Shown here in pieces: positions 21,801-29,754 of a DNA stretch of 64,000 bases. The notes beneath the pieces were generated by a model. That model worked only from the letters and a program-made list of their open reading frames with translations, searched no databases and was not told the origin of the DNA. How positions within the stretch are numbered: the first letter of the stretch is position 1; every line of letters begins with the position of its first letter. Both the position numbers and the translations under genes were made by a program. This DNA comes from Chrysophaeum taylorii (lineage: Eukaryota; Sar; Pelagophyceae; Pelagomonadales; Pelagomonadaceae), in assembly GCA_029834535.1 (NCBI GenBank), contig JAQMWT010000324.1:62001-126000 (forward strand), written 5' to 3'.

Positions 21801-21883
21801 TTCATCTTGCAAAAACACCAGAAATCCGAAAGAATCTGTTGGAGGCTGAAGCGATGTCGCGCACCTGGTGCGCGCGTCGCTGA
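12896..21883 (+). CDS. Gene B: giant NLR-like receptor (MBF2-PNP-LRR-ANK-kinase/SAM-TPR-NACHT-ANK)
   Basis: A single exon of 2,995 codons. Domains in order: MBF2-like ~1-108; PTPDP linker; PNP-like ~145-430 with IGFGYGL, IGDVMVSAT, GGDMELFQ and IKSICDFGG; a caspase-fold-like region without an evident catalytic pair ~535-700; cysteine-type LRRs ~946-1069 (LNVSGCENLTD); charged coiled coil ~1115-1160; ankyrins ~1245-1375; protein kinase ~1498-1851 with Lys ~1537, HQD ~1651 and DFG ~1669; a SAM-like insert ~1764-1812 inside the kinase C-lobe; TPRs ~1865-1967; NACHT ~2008-2365 with Walker A GDAGSGKG (2066), Walker B LVLCLDGLDE and FFHLTFQEYY; ankyrins ~2500-2988 with about nine near-identical 33-residue repeats. 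The ATG in CAGACTATGG matches the paralogs' starts, although the frame is open 57 nt further up. This is likely a cytosolic signalling receptor of STAND type, with nucleoside cleavage and phosphorylation as possible outputs. The domain families are clear, while the MBF2 and caspase-fold calls are weaker. Confidence 0.88.
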   Translation: MAYLDIRGKVFKASNKADRSYFEGERNDDDELLFEHSLSKSWKPGTHKYSKTIRAPSGKEINYIEVVDNLRNGTNGDRRVAVVAKTVVRVTITGVFGRGVNWDIRVYARPTPNPTPDPPNPTPDSLEPTPDPQEPYAPLYFDLGQFKDYQGCRPPLADDWADVPRENPPVLCVVTTADLEYEAVVARLEPAIGHDVVLQVMCRSVPMLIGKLGNYQVALLQTHMGADDTKKALLQVLPSLSSVRLVLAIGFGYGLHPALERTPKDGQMIGDVMVSATCFDLSSYRATEGTIYPRGAVTRVKSVLANTLSKPLFEGWTRKLSTGGRPRPPTVHVGTYLSLPVLFDSEELARPFVQAAAHYKPIGGDMELFQIISAIAEPGHLATAWLAIKSICDFGGLIKKSKDGQPLAAATAVDFACYFLSIPGLLDRLFEPSQDKNDMFQEISGYIDEMEQLIEDYENELQPLPQYYEIKHADFDIENAYSQARRTITWFKGTDAAKHKQHVSADRLQTIRKHRDALMGLCFEVRQRPHRAAALICVEDLRTAAKRICPLLKPLGNICVPTYYRPDEEVFATVRNSQPFACLLVGCYEKDADLTEMKRLRLWNSAGKAHEMQPKHVADFIQSVRPVCTLLVADESDDDFGAELTNCLEDDMYLIAWKGKVTQPLYEKFIGSFLRLCLSDTTEGVLGCVECAYVRSVIELTHEPGATRPVILHPCTSRVTELLSQSRLEEIRIKLSGPKNLLNTGEDPSLLRIKTLLCRAVVNTRNFEHEARIVIHGFVYERDKGELERLLDNLEFLSFGKVEVNRSPSNGSLIFTCIVSDLSWFCEWGRKTAADLQSKTPRTFCITEIAITGLVVERSALEMLQKDREVVEPLCTSDFEEERLFAGLVKSNLTFEEIDRVALCVQGWYYEKHDLIATEGGRSINLGRNPQTRAYDILSSGEVSRVTDADVKYFLSNQVTSVNLVDCLSITDSALQAIAANCSNLTNLNVSGCENLTDFALEAIAANCSNLTKLNVSGCGKLTDDVLHALAANCSNLTSLDVSGCGKLTGAELKAIVANCSNLTRLKDDPVQREEDVATTRKVVPMIATEGVGVKGTAATALASGPSSTHFAEVLAKRRHQDHIKRKQQEEHRQELEREKVEQMEKVDELIMTEKKSRFLLKEFSALLKRAFERFDDAAVQNAREKVLELMDDTSSLALCEEGFVLQLLVASFADETKTIEALLEKAPTIIHETLSDVGGACWALSALHVSAMRGNLEAITKLKNMNGDFTISDARKRTPLHHAAARGHANVVLYLVKYCGVDVNAVDCSDRTALMHASYEGFLDVVVCLVDVGNADVNAGFDDDYGDETAIDLAMCRGHTSVVRYLEKRGARRLSRPIKMNTSSAPMITQTLRLDSVYVGGVGRTARVRLPSSIAENRSDQQSSDFVAMSSGCEDLGFRVDQRAAKKKNVVAAENLWGTRQSFSAKHNHVVDSLPTKPTKTQRSLGVGKLDVGYLVRLPTTGRPVFEVVDFIAQGAHGEVYVVRSMTRAAASFAMKRVRSDELRGASVAAKKKNNIVEEIRLCREALLMAELGTHPHIVSLHYCVVSGSNAEFLLFMTLVDGARDLERLVSSGDLYDRDTRLVRASIFSILQQLASALAFCHSRGVLHQDVKLENVLVDTVGRAYLGDFGLARHGDGVGAQLRAPLEGCTPAYASPEVIAALDIPSGQPRRVIRSVSPAETDIWAFGVVALLLYHGDEEGCPEMQTALESIQTLQAPEASWGRLEVRAWLQKHSLSIQEDTLDGAALFTLSPNNLHDALPWLPKKRDRARLRRMLLAPPPAVSILLRQCLAAHITQRPTCGAALLELMQVPATSTTHHHPVEEDVAGTLLNIGRAVVELEDVELACRALEAAAANGGDAAECYSLIACAHVRAGSCEEALVACDRALSHDAEHGGALFAKAEATYRHDSSDSLFLEVVRRAQLYDAKLFPAPRVEKGAVAYLEAAKDEADWARDPVTDDRVSVSKCVRNLPPKVVYRRDVKTDFRGASPSTTAEGSSVRGALADVLHTGEGVEAAMRTGRVVIEGDAGSGKGWILRAVVVALCKKQLDNVSGESSESEFLLPLTIPLSSIEDPRSDWVGRMINNVREGGGGDALRAARIDRRLVLCLDGLDEVAPTTRPSLVEKIVEFAPGCALTVITSRPAAGNIGDLAPHGFAFLSIAQVDRRRVEALTGIPPDIASFVETPLALRLALLALSSPGELQTPPVLLRDRSDLFRIADEGFMARALASTRQDGALALAREVLQERGSVEVREVLERLALVAHQDRRTLIQRGDLEGLGSPRLAAAVWSLARSGLLPPFAPRGSSSVAFFHLTFQEYYVALILGLDSLLVGDLFDLGDPWWQSPALFAFQLAEPGGRESALAALARKIPAMRLGETVEVFLEDFRSYRPHIVASLDEFGSSRKIGVKEYSWSEQTQAVSVERVRRDVAGVAAFARRAAAEGETALVVGLVDHGADLITTVDSTTKDSSLHAAARSGRPECARLLVRAGAWTRSKNKFRSRPVDLAFSRVVQADQRAEMVRLFWPPKCDEDLAAHPIVPEVLEWLDANQALDAIPKDWDDEVRLYAFAQACHRRQVQAAATLAASIDANGRFPGGGNSKPLHFAVVNSCIPAVSVLLERGARLHDGIGESALELASRLYRTDALSMMLQDMQCDEQALLLHPAALFGFIECVELLVEKGADVDKAGARDGVTPLYMASLYGHVECVQLLIEKGADFDKARTDSGATPLYGASYNGHVECVQLLIEKGADVDKARTDNGATPLYGASYNGHVECVRLLIEKGADVNKARTDIGATPLFMASENGHVECVQLLIDKGAYVDKARMDTGGTPLFMASKNGDVECVRLLIDKGADVNKACTDDCETPLYVASHNGRVESVRLLISKNADVNKARTDGATPLHAASRNGHLECVQFLIAKGADIKANTFNHRTPLHLAKTPEIRKNLLEAEAMSRTWCARR

Positions 21884-22684
21884 AGCCCTCCCTATAATTC
21901 GTTGTCTCCTATTCCTAAAGGACACGTACATTGGCACAGTTTTTAGAGGTGGCGAGGAACTGCTACTGGTCGCGGGTTTCATGGTCTAGACGGTGTGCAG
22001 GCTGCGCGGTCGATCTAGGCGACACGCTCTTGGAAATCGCGACATTCCGAGAGTCGATCGATGGCATGTCGGACGCGACTCCGCGGCCTCGACTGCTCGC
22101 GTCAGCATACTTGGGTCGAAGCTCGGTTTTCATGAAGCGTCGGCTGTGCTGCCGACGTCGACGCTGTACTAGAGCTACGACATAGCCGTGCCCAACGAGC
22201 CGATCGTGCCATACACGCAGGCGTGATTCTCCGTGGTGCGATCTGAATTCTGCGCTCTACCGAATCGCTGACGCTCCTGGCTCGTTTTCTGGAATAATTC
22301 GTGCACGAACAACAACATTTGTCTCCTTTCTCCACAACCCTCGTTCGTGGGATTTCTGCTCGTCATGGGCGACTACTTTGACGACTCTGCGACGTCTGTC
22401 GAGAAGACCTGACCTCGCGTCCGCTTCGAATACCACCTTGTGATGCTCGCGATCTACTTGTTCCAGTGGAAACCAACTGGTTCCCAGCGAAGAGACACTC
22501 GTCCAAAAAGAAGAAACGAACGCGTTACAACGCCCCTCCACGACGCCGACGCCGTCTAACACATCTCCCGGACCTGCTCGACGACCTTTCTCGCCCCAGG
22601 ATTTGGATAAATGCCGGTTGTGGAAGAAAAGAAAACTCGTCAGGCTGCTGCTGATCTCCGGTTTTAGGTTGCACCCTCGTCGTG
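21884..22684. other. 3' flank of gene B, no further gene seen
   Basis: Short frames only. The segment 21884-22200 could be the 3' UTR of B. No polyadenylation signal can be asserted. The minus-strand frame 22562-22257 has no recognisable motif. Confidence 0.35.
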
Positions 22685-23055
22685 GAGTAACTAACTAACT
22701 AACTAACTTCAGACCTCTCCCGAGCATGGGAGCCAGGCCGGACCGACAGGAGCCAGTCCGGAATCACGGGCCTGTAGACGAGGAGCGCCGAAAGGTCGGT
22801 CGGCGGAGAGTGACCATCAAGCTTGTCGCCATGCGACGAGGAGACCGCGATGTGACTGACAACCAACTCGTCGATAACCTTCCGTCTGCGCCCCCCGGCC
22901 GTACCCCGTCCCACTGCGAACGTTCCGGCTGCCAACCGGCCCGCCCGGGAGGCGAATAGGTGCCAACCTACGCCGGGAGGGCGGATGCCCTCGCAAGGCT
23001 CAGGATTCATGAGGCACCGTCCTCCATCGTAACCGCAGTCGGCGATCAGGGTAAG
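22685..23055 (-). mobile_element. SINE-like element with (TTAG)n tail, copy 2
   Basis: This is the minus-strand copy of the 6176-6540 element and is similar over most of its length. Its 3' ~75 bp (TGGCTCCCATGCTCGGGAG, then AGGTCTGAAGTTAGTTAG) match the 3' end of the LINE at 10019-10255 instead of SINE copy 1. The CTCCC/GGGAG stem is kept while the loop differs by one base. This is the usual sign that a SINE uses the 3' tail recognised by a partner LINE. Confidence 0.65.
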
Positions 23056-23944
23056 GACACGTCGTGGAGTGTCGTCGATAAAACCGCCGATTACGCTGCT
23101 CCAACTAAGAACTTTATCAGGAGGGCGATGAGAATCACGACGAAAGCCCCGCCAGAGCACAGCTTGATGATCATTGAAGACAGGCACTCTATGGTGAATC
23201 GAGGGGAAGAAGCAGCGGCACGAGAGGGATGACAACACATCGATGGTTGTTGTTGTTTTTGCTGTTTTTGCGGGGCGTGAACATTATTGGAAATGCGAGT
23301 CGGCTAATGGCTTCACTGGACTATAGAGACATGGTCTTGAGGCTCAAACACAAGGAGAGCCTCATTGTCTCGGTTTTTAATGACGCTCCAGGATATCAAA
23401 GAAGAGGAAAGGCGCTGCGAATAACAGCTAAGAGAACTCGAAAGGATCCCAAGCTTGGTCGCTTGGGCATGAGCAGTGCTCGCATTGAGGAGATACCGCT
23501 CGTTGAATGATCGAGCCACTGTGCGTGCGAGAACATATCGTACTACTGCTGCGTCGACTTCAGCGTCCACACGTATTGTTGCCGATATTTTGTAGATCGA
23601 GGTTGCAACTCTTCGCCTGTCCACGAAGGCCTGAGCATCCTTCCGTGCGTCCTTGTTATTCAAAGTCAGGTGTTGGATCCGATGATGGCCACCACTGTCA
23701 ATCAAGGTAGCGGCGAACCAAATCTCAAGTTTAATGATGCTGCCGTGGGCGGCTTCCCTCCGACGTTCCGTGTACATGTCGACGATGAATGCTGTCATCG
23801 TTGGGTTGCACCTCAACCCCCCTACATTTTTTTTTCTATGGGAAAGTGAAGTTTACGACGACGCATGAAGTTTGATCACCGTTAATTAACCTTCAAAAAG
23901 TTTGAGCACAAAGTCTGATCAATCCAGACTTTTGTGTTATTCAA
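23056..23944 (-). other. Unrecognised region with a minus-strand open frame (23816-23313)
   Basis: The minus strand has a 167-codon open frame, 23816-23313, whose product has a mixed charged sequence (TAFIVDMYTERRREAAHG at the start). I do not recognise it. A plus-strand frame at 23229-23510 has a Leu-rich start (RWLLLFLLFLRG) but no other support. Either could be a decayed element. No function is proposed. Downstream (23820-23944) is AT-rich and carries an AAGTNTGANCA repeat (three occurrences). Confidence 0.25.
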
Positions 23945-24270
23945 ACAAGTGCAGGCCAGTAAGTTCACCTAGTCGCAATCTCTAACCCAAGAAGTTAGTT
24001 CACCTGGTCCCAATCTCTAATCCCAGTAAGCTCGGCGTAAACCCGCACCCACTCACCCCACTCTCCTTTGAGCTCGTCGCTCTCACCCCCGCCAATCTAA
24101 GCTGCTTTGATCCGCACACACCGCTAACCTTTGAGTTTACTATAAAAACCCCAGCAAGTTCACTTGGTCCTGGTCATTAAGTTCACCTAGTCCCAATCTC
24201 TAACCCCAGAAAGTTCACCTGGTTCCAGAAAGTTCACCTGGTTCCAGAAAGTTCACCTGGTCCCAGTAAG
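23945..24270. repeat. GTTCACCTRGTCCCA tandem array
   Basis: Variants of AGTAAGTTCACCTAGTCCCA with TCTCTAACCCCAG are repeated about eight times here. Inside the array four copies of CAGAAAGTTCACCTGGTTC-type units are nearly identical. The same unit occurs at 1278-1345. The array abuts a Helitron helicase in both places, directly at 24250 and with repeats between near 1.3 kb, so it may be part of that element family. Confidence 0.6.
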
Positions 24271-24900
24271 TTCACCTACAGTGCGCGTGTAGACGCCGGG
24301 AGGGGGCTCATCGGTATTGCGCAGCACGTGTGGGGTAGGGTGGAGTCGTCGACCCAGAAGAGGATATCCTCGGGGTTGCCGATCGACAGGGAGCCAAGTA
24401 GAGCTGGACGTGGCAGAAGACGGGCTTGGGCAAGATGACGCCAACCTCGCGGGGCGTCTGGCCCTGGCTCTTGTTGATCTTTTGGCGTAGGCGGGCCTTA
24501 AGGGATACAGGTTGGAGGAGCCTCGGTGAAAACGACACGATCGATCGTGTATCTGGTAACGTTGCAGTGGCCGTGCGACGGGTCGAGGTTGCGAAGACCT
24601 TAAGCTCGCGCTCAAAGTCAGCATGCCGTTGGTTGTCAGGGAGTTGAAAACTCTACTGTAAAGAGCGAGGCGTCGTCTTCCGACCCAGCCTAGTCAGCCG
24701 AAAAGAACTCCGACGCCTCGTCTCCGGGAAAGGCCGCGGTCATGCGCGCGTTGTCAGCATCGACAACATCGTTTCGACGGGGCGTGAGAATGGCGCGCTG
24801 AAAGAGCCGACGCGGGTCGTGGAAATAGTCTGCGAGGTCGCCGTAGACGGCTTGGAGGATCAATGTGTGGCTCGGGGGCCTACATGATCCTTACCCTAAA
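24250..24900 (-). mobile_element. Helitron (PIF1-like) helicase fragment, C-terminal half
   Basis: The minus strand reads RAILTPRRNDVVDADNARM (about 24850-24740), FFSAD, and then further on RQKINKSQGQTPREVGV and ILPKPVF(C)HVQLY (about 24490-24390). These are the final motifs of Helitron PIF1 helicases (INKSQGQT, then SHGQLYVALSR). Several positions are mutated (HGQLY to HVQLY; VALSR lost) and the frame is broken, so it is inactive. Most of 24640-24900 is repeated at 1-285. Confidence 0.75.
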
Positions 24901-25470
24901 TCGAGGGACAAACTCGCCGCATCTACCGTGAGTGGGGGATCGCCAACGCATTAGGCCGGGCTCGCTGCGCCCTCACTGCCCTCACCCATGTCGCCGCCGC
25001 GGGGAACCCCACCCATGCCGCCCGATCCCAGCAGGACGTCACCCTTTGTCGCACATACGTCCGGCGGCAGCATGCGTACGACCTACGGGCGGGGCCCGTC
25101 CTCTCTTCGCCTGCCCCACGCCTCGGCGATGACCCCGACTAGGTCCCGCGTACTTATCTCCGCCCGTCAGGCACATCCCTCATACCCCACAAACCCACCC
25201 ACATCCTTCATGCTCCCCCCACACACCCCCCTCTTAGCAGTCGACATTTAAAGACAAACAGATCGCTGTGCCCTCACCGCCCTCACCCATGTCGCCGCCT
25301 CGGGGAACCCCACCCAGCCGCCCGATCCCAGCAGGACGTCACCCTTCGTCGCACATACGTCCGGCGGCAGCATGCGTACGACCTACGGGCGGGGCCCGTC
25401 CTCTCTTCGTCTGCCCCACGCCTCGGCGATGACCCCGACTAGGTCCCGCGTACTTATCTCCGCCCGTCAG
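24901..25470. repeat. Dispersed GC-rich repeat, units 1 and 2
   Basis: Unit 1 (about 24969-25255) and unit 2 (about 25263-25470) share CATGTCGCCGCC, CCGCCCGATCCCAGCAGGAC, GCACATACGTCCGGCGGCAG and GATGACCCCGACTAGGTCCC. Two further partial units (25731-25832 and 25834-26000) follow the inserted MITE. The arrangement is head-to-tail, and an inverted single copy lies at 4545-4712. Frames inside are not genes. Confidence 0.75.
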
Positions 25471-25730
25471 CAGGGTCGGATAAGAAAGTTCGTACGAGCC
25501 GTTAACTATGTTTCAGTTTGTACTAAGACATACTCAACGGATCGCTGAGCTATGTTCATTTGTACTCAAGCAGTATGTGCCGCCACGCCGCCGAGATCGT
25601 CGCGATGGAACTAGTCCCCATAGTGAAGTCGGCATCCTTTCGTCCCCTCACGCAAAAAAAGGAAAAAGCCCACGCGTTGTAGGACCCGTCGTTGCGGCGC
25701 GGGCTAGTCTCGTTTTCTTATCCGACCCTA
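25471..25730. mobile_element. hAT-like MITE with target-site duplication
   Basis: This 260-bp insert starts CAGGGTCGGATAAGAAA and ends with the inverse TTTCTTATCCGACCCTA. It is flanked by CCGTCAG on both sides (25464-25470 and 25731-25737). Uninterrupted copies of the host repeat (CCGCCCGTCAGGCACATCC, for example near 25160 and 25910) show the empty site. TIRs beginning CAGGG and a 7-8 bp duplication fit the hAT superfamily. It is too short to code a transposase. Confidence 0.75.
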
Positions 25731-26040
25731 CCGTCAGGCACATCCCTCATACCCCACAAACCCACCCACATCCTTCATGCTCCCCACACACACCCCCCTC
25801 TTAGCAGTCGACATTTAAAGACAAACAGACAGACGGGCGGGGCCCGTCCTCCCTTCGCCTGCCCCACGCCTCGGCGATGACCCCGACTAGGTCCCGCGTA
25901 CTTATCTCCGCCCGTCAGGCACATCCCTCATACCCCACAAACCCACCCACATCCTTCATGCTCCCCGCACACACCCCCCTCTTAGCAGTCGACCTTTATA
26001 GACAAACAAACAAACAGACAGACAAACAAACATCCGCCGA
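25731..26040. repeat. Dispersed GC-rich repeat, units 2 (continued), 3 and (CAGA)n
   Basis: The repeat interrupted by the MITE resumes at 25731. A further unit runs 25834-26000. Each ends TTAGCAGTCGACATTTAAAGACAAACAGA or similar, and the last is followed by (CAAACAGA)n up to 26035. Confidence 0.65.
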
Positions 26041-26269
26041 CTAGTAGTAAAGATAAGGAAGGCAGGGACGAGGCGGGAAAAAGGTGAAGAGAACAGATGA
26101 GGTGTTGCCAAGAGTGTGGCGAGGGGCGACACGAGGCAGCAGTAAGACAAGAAGTTGTCCCCGGCAAGCGAAACAAGCTGGCTCCACCACGCTTGGCCAG
26201 CCTGGGCGTACTGGATCTCGAGCTTTGCGAAGGTCTCGCCGGCGATGATTGTTGTGCTTCTTCCCAAGG

Positions 26270-27600
26270 TTATCCGCCCCCTGTCGCACGTTCGCGTCGT
26301 ACTCGAAGCTGATTGAGATGGCCCGAGTTGAGGGTGACTTCCCCACGAACCCAGTTTAAGTCGACGTCGAGTTCGGCCCTAGCGAGGAGTGGCACACGCC
26401 TGAGCACAATCCGGTCGCAATGGTAGAAGGTGGCGCCGCAGTTGGAACAAAGCGATCGGCGCGAGACAACCAGCGTGCACGAGCCGTCGCCCTCGGCTAA
26501 TTGGACGTGTGGAAAGACCAGTCCTTACTTGTGACCGGGGCCGTGTGCCACGCAACATTCGTGCCGAAGCACTCTGGATTTGCGCATGGACAGCAGGCTA
26601 GGCCGAAGTCCTCGCAGACCCTCTCAGGCTCGCTGTCCTCGAAGTTCACAAAGGTGATCCGAAGCCCTTGAAATACAGACGCCGTCCTTGGATGGACGGA
26701 GACGACAGCCATTTGGTCTCGCGCTGCAGCGCCCTTGTACTCGTAGACAATCTTCGAGCGGTCCTGCTTGTACACTTGGAATGTCATCAAAATGAGGCGC
26801 CACGCCCAAGAGGGTTCCCGTCGCGTCACCAGCACGGAGTCGAAGAAGATGTTCGGCACAATGTCGCACATGGCGCCATCGATCTTACGGGCCGCCGCCA
26901 CGACTGCAGCTGAGACTCTGGGCGACCTGTCACCACCAGAGATGGCGGCACTCAGCTTATCCGCGGCGTTGTCCATATGCTCGGACGTTTGCCAAGTAGT
27001 ACGACCTTCTTGTCGTGTGGCCGGAGATGAAGTTGCTGTCGGCCTGCTCCATCACATCCTTGTCATCGAGATCTGGTTGGACTAGGTGGCGGTTCGTGCC
27101 AGCCGCGTTCGAATAGTCGCCGTCGTTGTCGTGTATCACGATGACTTCGGGAGGCTCACACCTCCGAGATGTCGGCTGCCTCGTTGAGTCGGCGCCGTCG
27201 CAGTCGCCGCCATCCAGCGACGCGACAGGTGGCGCCGACGTCGAGGGGAGGGCAGCTACCTGTTCCACATCAGCGGCAATCGCCTGCCTTTTCTTCTCCT
27301 GCCTGAGAGTCTAGCGCTACCTGTCAACCATAGATCTCAACTTCTGGCCAGTCTACTTGCACTTGGTGCTCCACGAAGGGGTCGTCGCCAGCCTGCGCCT
27401 GTCGCAGTACGCTCCGCGGAGTTTTCTTGTACGAGTTCGTGGCGTCCTGCGTCGCGTCCAGCTCCTCGGCGAGCTGGGACACCGAACAACTGCCGAAGAA
27501 CGTCGTCATCGTCAACGAGCATAGCGCTCGACGGTTGAGCGCGTTGAGCGGCCGCGGACTTCCGTACTCCTTGCTTGAACTTCTCGTTCACGCCCGGTTT
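26270..27600 (-). CDS. Unrecognised interrupted coding region with a cysteine-rich segment
   Basis: On the minus strand successive open frames share a protein-like composition. They are 27591-27337, 27515-27324, 27268-26957 (acidic, with PPEVIVIHDNDGDYSN) and 26976-26497 (159 codons). In-frame sequence with GDGSCTLVV and LCSNCGATFYHCD continues to about 26270. The 159-codon piece has CEDFGLACCPCANPEC and the next has CSNC, which suggests a zinc-binding module. The pieces change frame, so the gene either has short introns or is decayed. The whole may be an N-terminal part of a mobile-element protein, but no family is recognised. The exact start and end are not defined. Confidence 0.35.
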
Positions 27601-27749
27601 CTCGAAGGCTTAGTTACGACACTTGCTCATATAATGATCATAGGCGCTCCGCACTGCTGTAATCGTTTGAATGATGGATGGAATAACCCTTATTACGTCT
27701 ACAGTGTCATTCTTACCCTTATTTCGTGTTTTTTAGTGATTCAAACGAA
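27601..27749. other. Spacer before the right segmental duplication
   Basis: No gene is visible. The stretch is AT-richer than its neighbours. Confidence 0.3.
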
Positions 27750-28624
27750 GCCTGTGCAAATCTGCCAACGCGCGGTCCTGAGAAATGCAATGCGAGGAGT
27801 CTTCTGGAGGGCAACACGAAATTGTCGAAGTTGAGTTTGACCATGCTCGAGAATCGTGCAAGGTTGCTTTTTATTTTTGAAAAGGTCTTGTGTCTCAGTA
27901 GATTAAAAGGCACAACGGGAGTAACGATGTCGAGCCTACCTTCCTGAGAAAAATTCTTCCACGACCTCGTCGCTATCTACATCTACATACAACGAGGGCA
28001 GGACTCCAGCAATTTGCGGGAAGCTTACGATTGCTCAGATGTTGATTACAGCCCACTGTGTCGCTACGGAGGACTTCGCGCATGTTGTTTCTGGACGACG
28101 ATGGCAGCGGCGCCTGCGGGCGACTTTTTACGCGATGTGCGGCCTGCGTCGAGACGTTTTGGGAAGATCGGCTCATACCCCTGATCCGGAGGCGTACACC
28201 ACATCTTCCCACGCCTCTTTATGAGTCCACACTTCGCAGCAGTGACCGTGTATATTGTTGCGTCTACGCAACTTCCCTCACACTCCACGTCTTTTTATGC
28301 TGGCGTTCCTCATAACGACGCGTAATAAGGTTACACGTGCATAGGTCCGAGGGGGATTGCTCTCATGCCGCAAACACCATCCCTCGATAAATACACGAAC
28401 ACGGAGACGCGCACCTGGATACACGGTACGGCCTCATAGGTGCGCGGCGATGCGCGGAGCGCCCTCATGGCGGTGCTCGTCGATGGCGGGTGCACTCATA
28501 CATACGCCCGCATCATGCCCGTGAGCCAAATCGAAATCGGTGTCGTTGCCGAAATGGTCGCTTGGAGCCGGCGCCGGTTCCTCGTATTCTAAGCCATTCA
28601 GTGGATTTCAGTGCTCGTCGATGC
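27750..28624. repeat. Segmental duplication, right copy (upstream part)
   Basis: This corresponds to 9838-10018 plus 10256-10959, but without the LINE insertion. It runs through the same blocks in the same order into the minisatellite and then gene C. The two copies differ by point changes and small indels. Confidence 0.7.
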
Positions 28625-29122
28625 CGCCCGGCAGCCTCGCGCGCGACCGGCGCGCCTCGAGGCCGGCTGGTAGTCTCGCGTGCATTCAGCAGGCGTGCGT
28701 CGAGGCAGGCTGGAAGCCTCGCGCGCGTTCGGCGGGCGCGCGTCGTTCGGCGGGCGCGCGTCGATCGGCGGGCGCGCGTCGATCGGCGGGCGCTAGTCGA
28801 GGCTGGCTGGTAGAGCCTCGTACGCGTTCGGCGGGCGCGCGTCGAGGCGGGCTGGAAACCTCGCGTGAGTTCGGCATGCACGCATCGAGGCCGGCTGGTA
28901 GCCTCGCACGCCTTCGGCATACGCGCGTCGAGGCCGGCTGGTAGCCTCGCGCGCGTTTGGCAACCGCTCGTTGAGCCAGCTGATAGCCTCGCACGCGTTC
29001 CGCAGGCGCGCGTCGAGGCCGGCTGGTAGCCTCGCACGCGTTCGGCATACGCGCGTCGAGGCCGGCTGGTAGCCTCGCACGCGTTCGGCGCGCGCGCGTC
29101 GAGGCCGGCTGGTAACCCCGCG
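28625..29122. repeat. GC-rich hairpin minisatellite upstream of gene C, ~12 units
   Basis: The same 42-44 bp unit as at 10960-12262 is present, with fewer copies. The array ends in CGAGGCCGGCTGGTAACC and then the conserved promoter block, exactly as before gene B. The copy number difference (about 12 against 30) shows that the array changes length quickly. Confidence 0.85.
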
Positions 29123-29754
29123 CAACATTCGACAGACCGAGACGCCCGTCGGAGAGCGTCTCAAGGGACGGCGCTTTCGTCCAGCTCGTAGACGATCGTG
29201 CGATTTTGCTGCCGCGACCGCACCGCAGCGACGTCGGTGCTTCTCAGAAGCTGCTCTCGAAGCCCTCGTAAGCCAACGAATACGACCGAACGGTAAAAAT
29301 CGCGCCCAAGTGAGGTCTTGCCATCAACAAAGCGTCGAGACCGGTAGCCCGAGTTAGGACTCGACCGACTGCTTCAGGCATCAGAGTCCACAGTCGCACG
29401 GCTCACTCGAACGATGGACTCGTGGCAGGCTAGGATCAGCATCGTGACTTTCGGTCGCGAACATTATGCTAAGGCTATGAGCCAGAAGCAAGTCTACGTC
29501 AGCACAATTATTTAGAATACTTTTTTATGGTAGATGACGTCGAGGGAAGGATCGCGGCCCGCCGACTTCAGGGTGACCGCGACTAGGAGAGGAGCTCCGA
29601 CTGGCCGTTTTGGACACGGCGCGCGAAACTGACACTTTTGGCTGCCGTCGCGAACGAAGGCGAGATAATCGCGAGGGACGACGTAGTTTGGGCAAAATAT
29701 TCCACCGACGCGGTGCGACCCTGGGAGTTCGTTCGCACCAAGAAGATCCAGACC
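29123..29754 (+). promoter_or_regulatory. Conserved 5' region of gene C
   Basis: This is the counterpart of 12263-12895. The frame is open for 117 nt before the start codon, but without an upstream ATG. Conservation right up to the start codon (AAGAAGATCCAGACC) also holds for gene A. Confidence 0.5.

Noticed and set aside
28513-29164. ORFs in the 28.5-29.2 kb array
   Set aside because: Same minisatellite artefact as at 11 kb.
29638-29754. Start of gene C at 29638
   Set aside because: It is a TTG. The CCATGG at 29755 is conserved with genes A and E.
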